DNA of 5,982 bases, taken from an uncultured Eubacteriales bacterium (GTDB lineage: Bacteria > Bacillota > Clostridia > Lachnospirales > Lachnospiraceae). The position numbers and the translations under genes were made by a program. Location: positions 1-5,982 of the forward strand of contig CACYBV010000320.1 of assembly GCA_902772745.1 (NCBI GenBank), read 5' to 3'. Below are positions 5,528 to 5,982 of this stretch, one piece after another; position 1 is the first letter of the stretch; each line of letters starts with the position of its first letter. Under the pieces are notes generated by a model, which was not told where the DNA came from, made no database searches, and was given only the letters and a program-made list of their open reading frames with translations.

Positions 5528-5982
5528 ATGGCATCTGCAGCAGCAGGAAGAGTGTGCACGGGCTTCTCGAAGCCGTATGTCGCGACATATACATTCACTG
5601 CCGGCACCGGCGTCACATATGGCACGCCGGCGGAGCTGGCCCGCGGTGTCGAAGTTTCGATCGAACCGGAAGTCGGAGATGATAATCCGTTTTATGCAAA
5701 CAACATCGAAGCGGAAAACGAGCCGGGATCCTTCACGGGTGCGACCGTAACTCTGACCGTTGACGGGCTGCTCATCGACAAGACCGCTCTGATCGAGGGC
5801 CTGACAGCGCCCGGACAGACCGGAGACGGGATCGAATTTACAAAGGCAGCAACGCGGCCATACTTTGGCCTCGGATATATTGCGCGGTACCTTTCCGGCG
5901 GAAATACGACCTTTGTGCCGGTTATTATCCGGAAGGTGCGCTTTGAGCCGGTCAGCAACAGCGCAGCAACGCAGGAAGAACA
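5528..5982 (+). CDS. Major tail (tube) protein, phi13-type, 3'-truncated by window edge
   Basis: The major tail protein polymerises as stacked rings into the tail tube of siphoviruses. The first 151 codons are visible with no stop. The N-terminus GFSKPYVATYTFTAGTGVTYG (12-32) followed by ELARGVEVSIEPEV (36-49) and DDNPFYANNIEAENEPG (51-67) matches the familiar opening of phi13-family tail tube proteins, where a G(L/F)SKPYVA start, a charged 'D-D-N..YADN..AE' loop and a TLTVDGL strand recur. FTGATVTLTVDGLLID (69-84) supplies that strand, and PYFGLGYIARYLSGG (111-125) is also typical. The ATG has AGGAGG eight bases upstream. Typical members run about 190-210 residues, so roughly three quarters is present. 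U-ending codons (GTT, TTT, GGT, CTT) seem somewhat commoner than in the preceding genes. Confidence 0.85.
   Translation, partial: MASAAAGRVCTGFSKPYVATYTFTAGTGVTYGTPAELARGVEVSIEPEVGDDNPFYANNIEAENEPGSFTGATVTLTVDGLLIDKTALIEGLTAPGQTGDGIEFTKAATRPYFGLGYIARYLSGGNTTFVPVIIRKVRFEPVSNSAATQEE

Noticed and set aside
1..5982. A hidden defence, regulatory RNA or mobile element system
   Set aside because: Every stretch is occupied by structural genes in a standard order; the only gap is 52 bases. No tRNA-like fold, inverted terminal repeats, direct-repeat array or divergent gene was seen.

Overview
This window is part of the late structural operon of a tailed phage or prophage with a siphovirus-type tail and an HK97-type head. 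All recognisable genes lie on the + strand, are packed end to end, and follow the standard packaging-head-neck-tail order. The host is most likely a Gram-positive Firmicute of the Clostridia type. This rests on strong purine-rich Shine-Dalgarno sites (GGAGG, AGGAGG), the resemblance of the proteins to phage proteins of that group, and the moderately high G+C content judged by eye. Host assignment is inference, and I cannot tell a free phage from an integrated prophage here.

Layout: the window opens inside the large terminase gene (nuclease half, ends at 554). The portal gene (555-1757) follows directly, then a small gene for an 85-residue protein with two 31-residue repeats (1763-2020). Next come the prohead protease (2035-2637) and the major capsid protein with a built-in acidic coiled-coil scaffold domain (2609-3991). 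The only intergenic gap over about 15 bases (3992-4043) holds a GC-rich hairpin. The neck genes follow: head-tail connector (4044-4331), head-closure/adaptor (4328-4693), probable tail terminator (4674-5027) and an HK97 gp10-like protein (5027-5515). The window ends inside the major tail tube gene (5528 onward).

How they work together: terminase and portal pump DNA into a procapsid. The procapsid is built from capsid subunits whose N-terminal delta domain acts as internal scaffold, and the protease removes that domain during maturation. Connector and closure proteins seal the filled head, the terminator and gp10-like proteins complete the neck and tail end, and the tail tube protein forms the tail shaft. 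Overlapping stop/start codons at most junctions point to translational coupling within one long transcript. No promoter, tRNA, CRISPR array, mobile element or defence gene was seen.

The window is mostly a conventional structural module. The points most worth a second look are the repeat protein between portal and protease, a possible internal start in the capsid gene exactly at the scaffold/mature boundary, two hairpins flanking the capsid stop codon, and marked enrichment of GATC.
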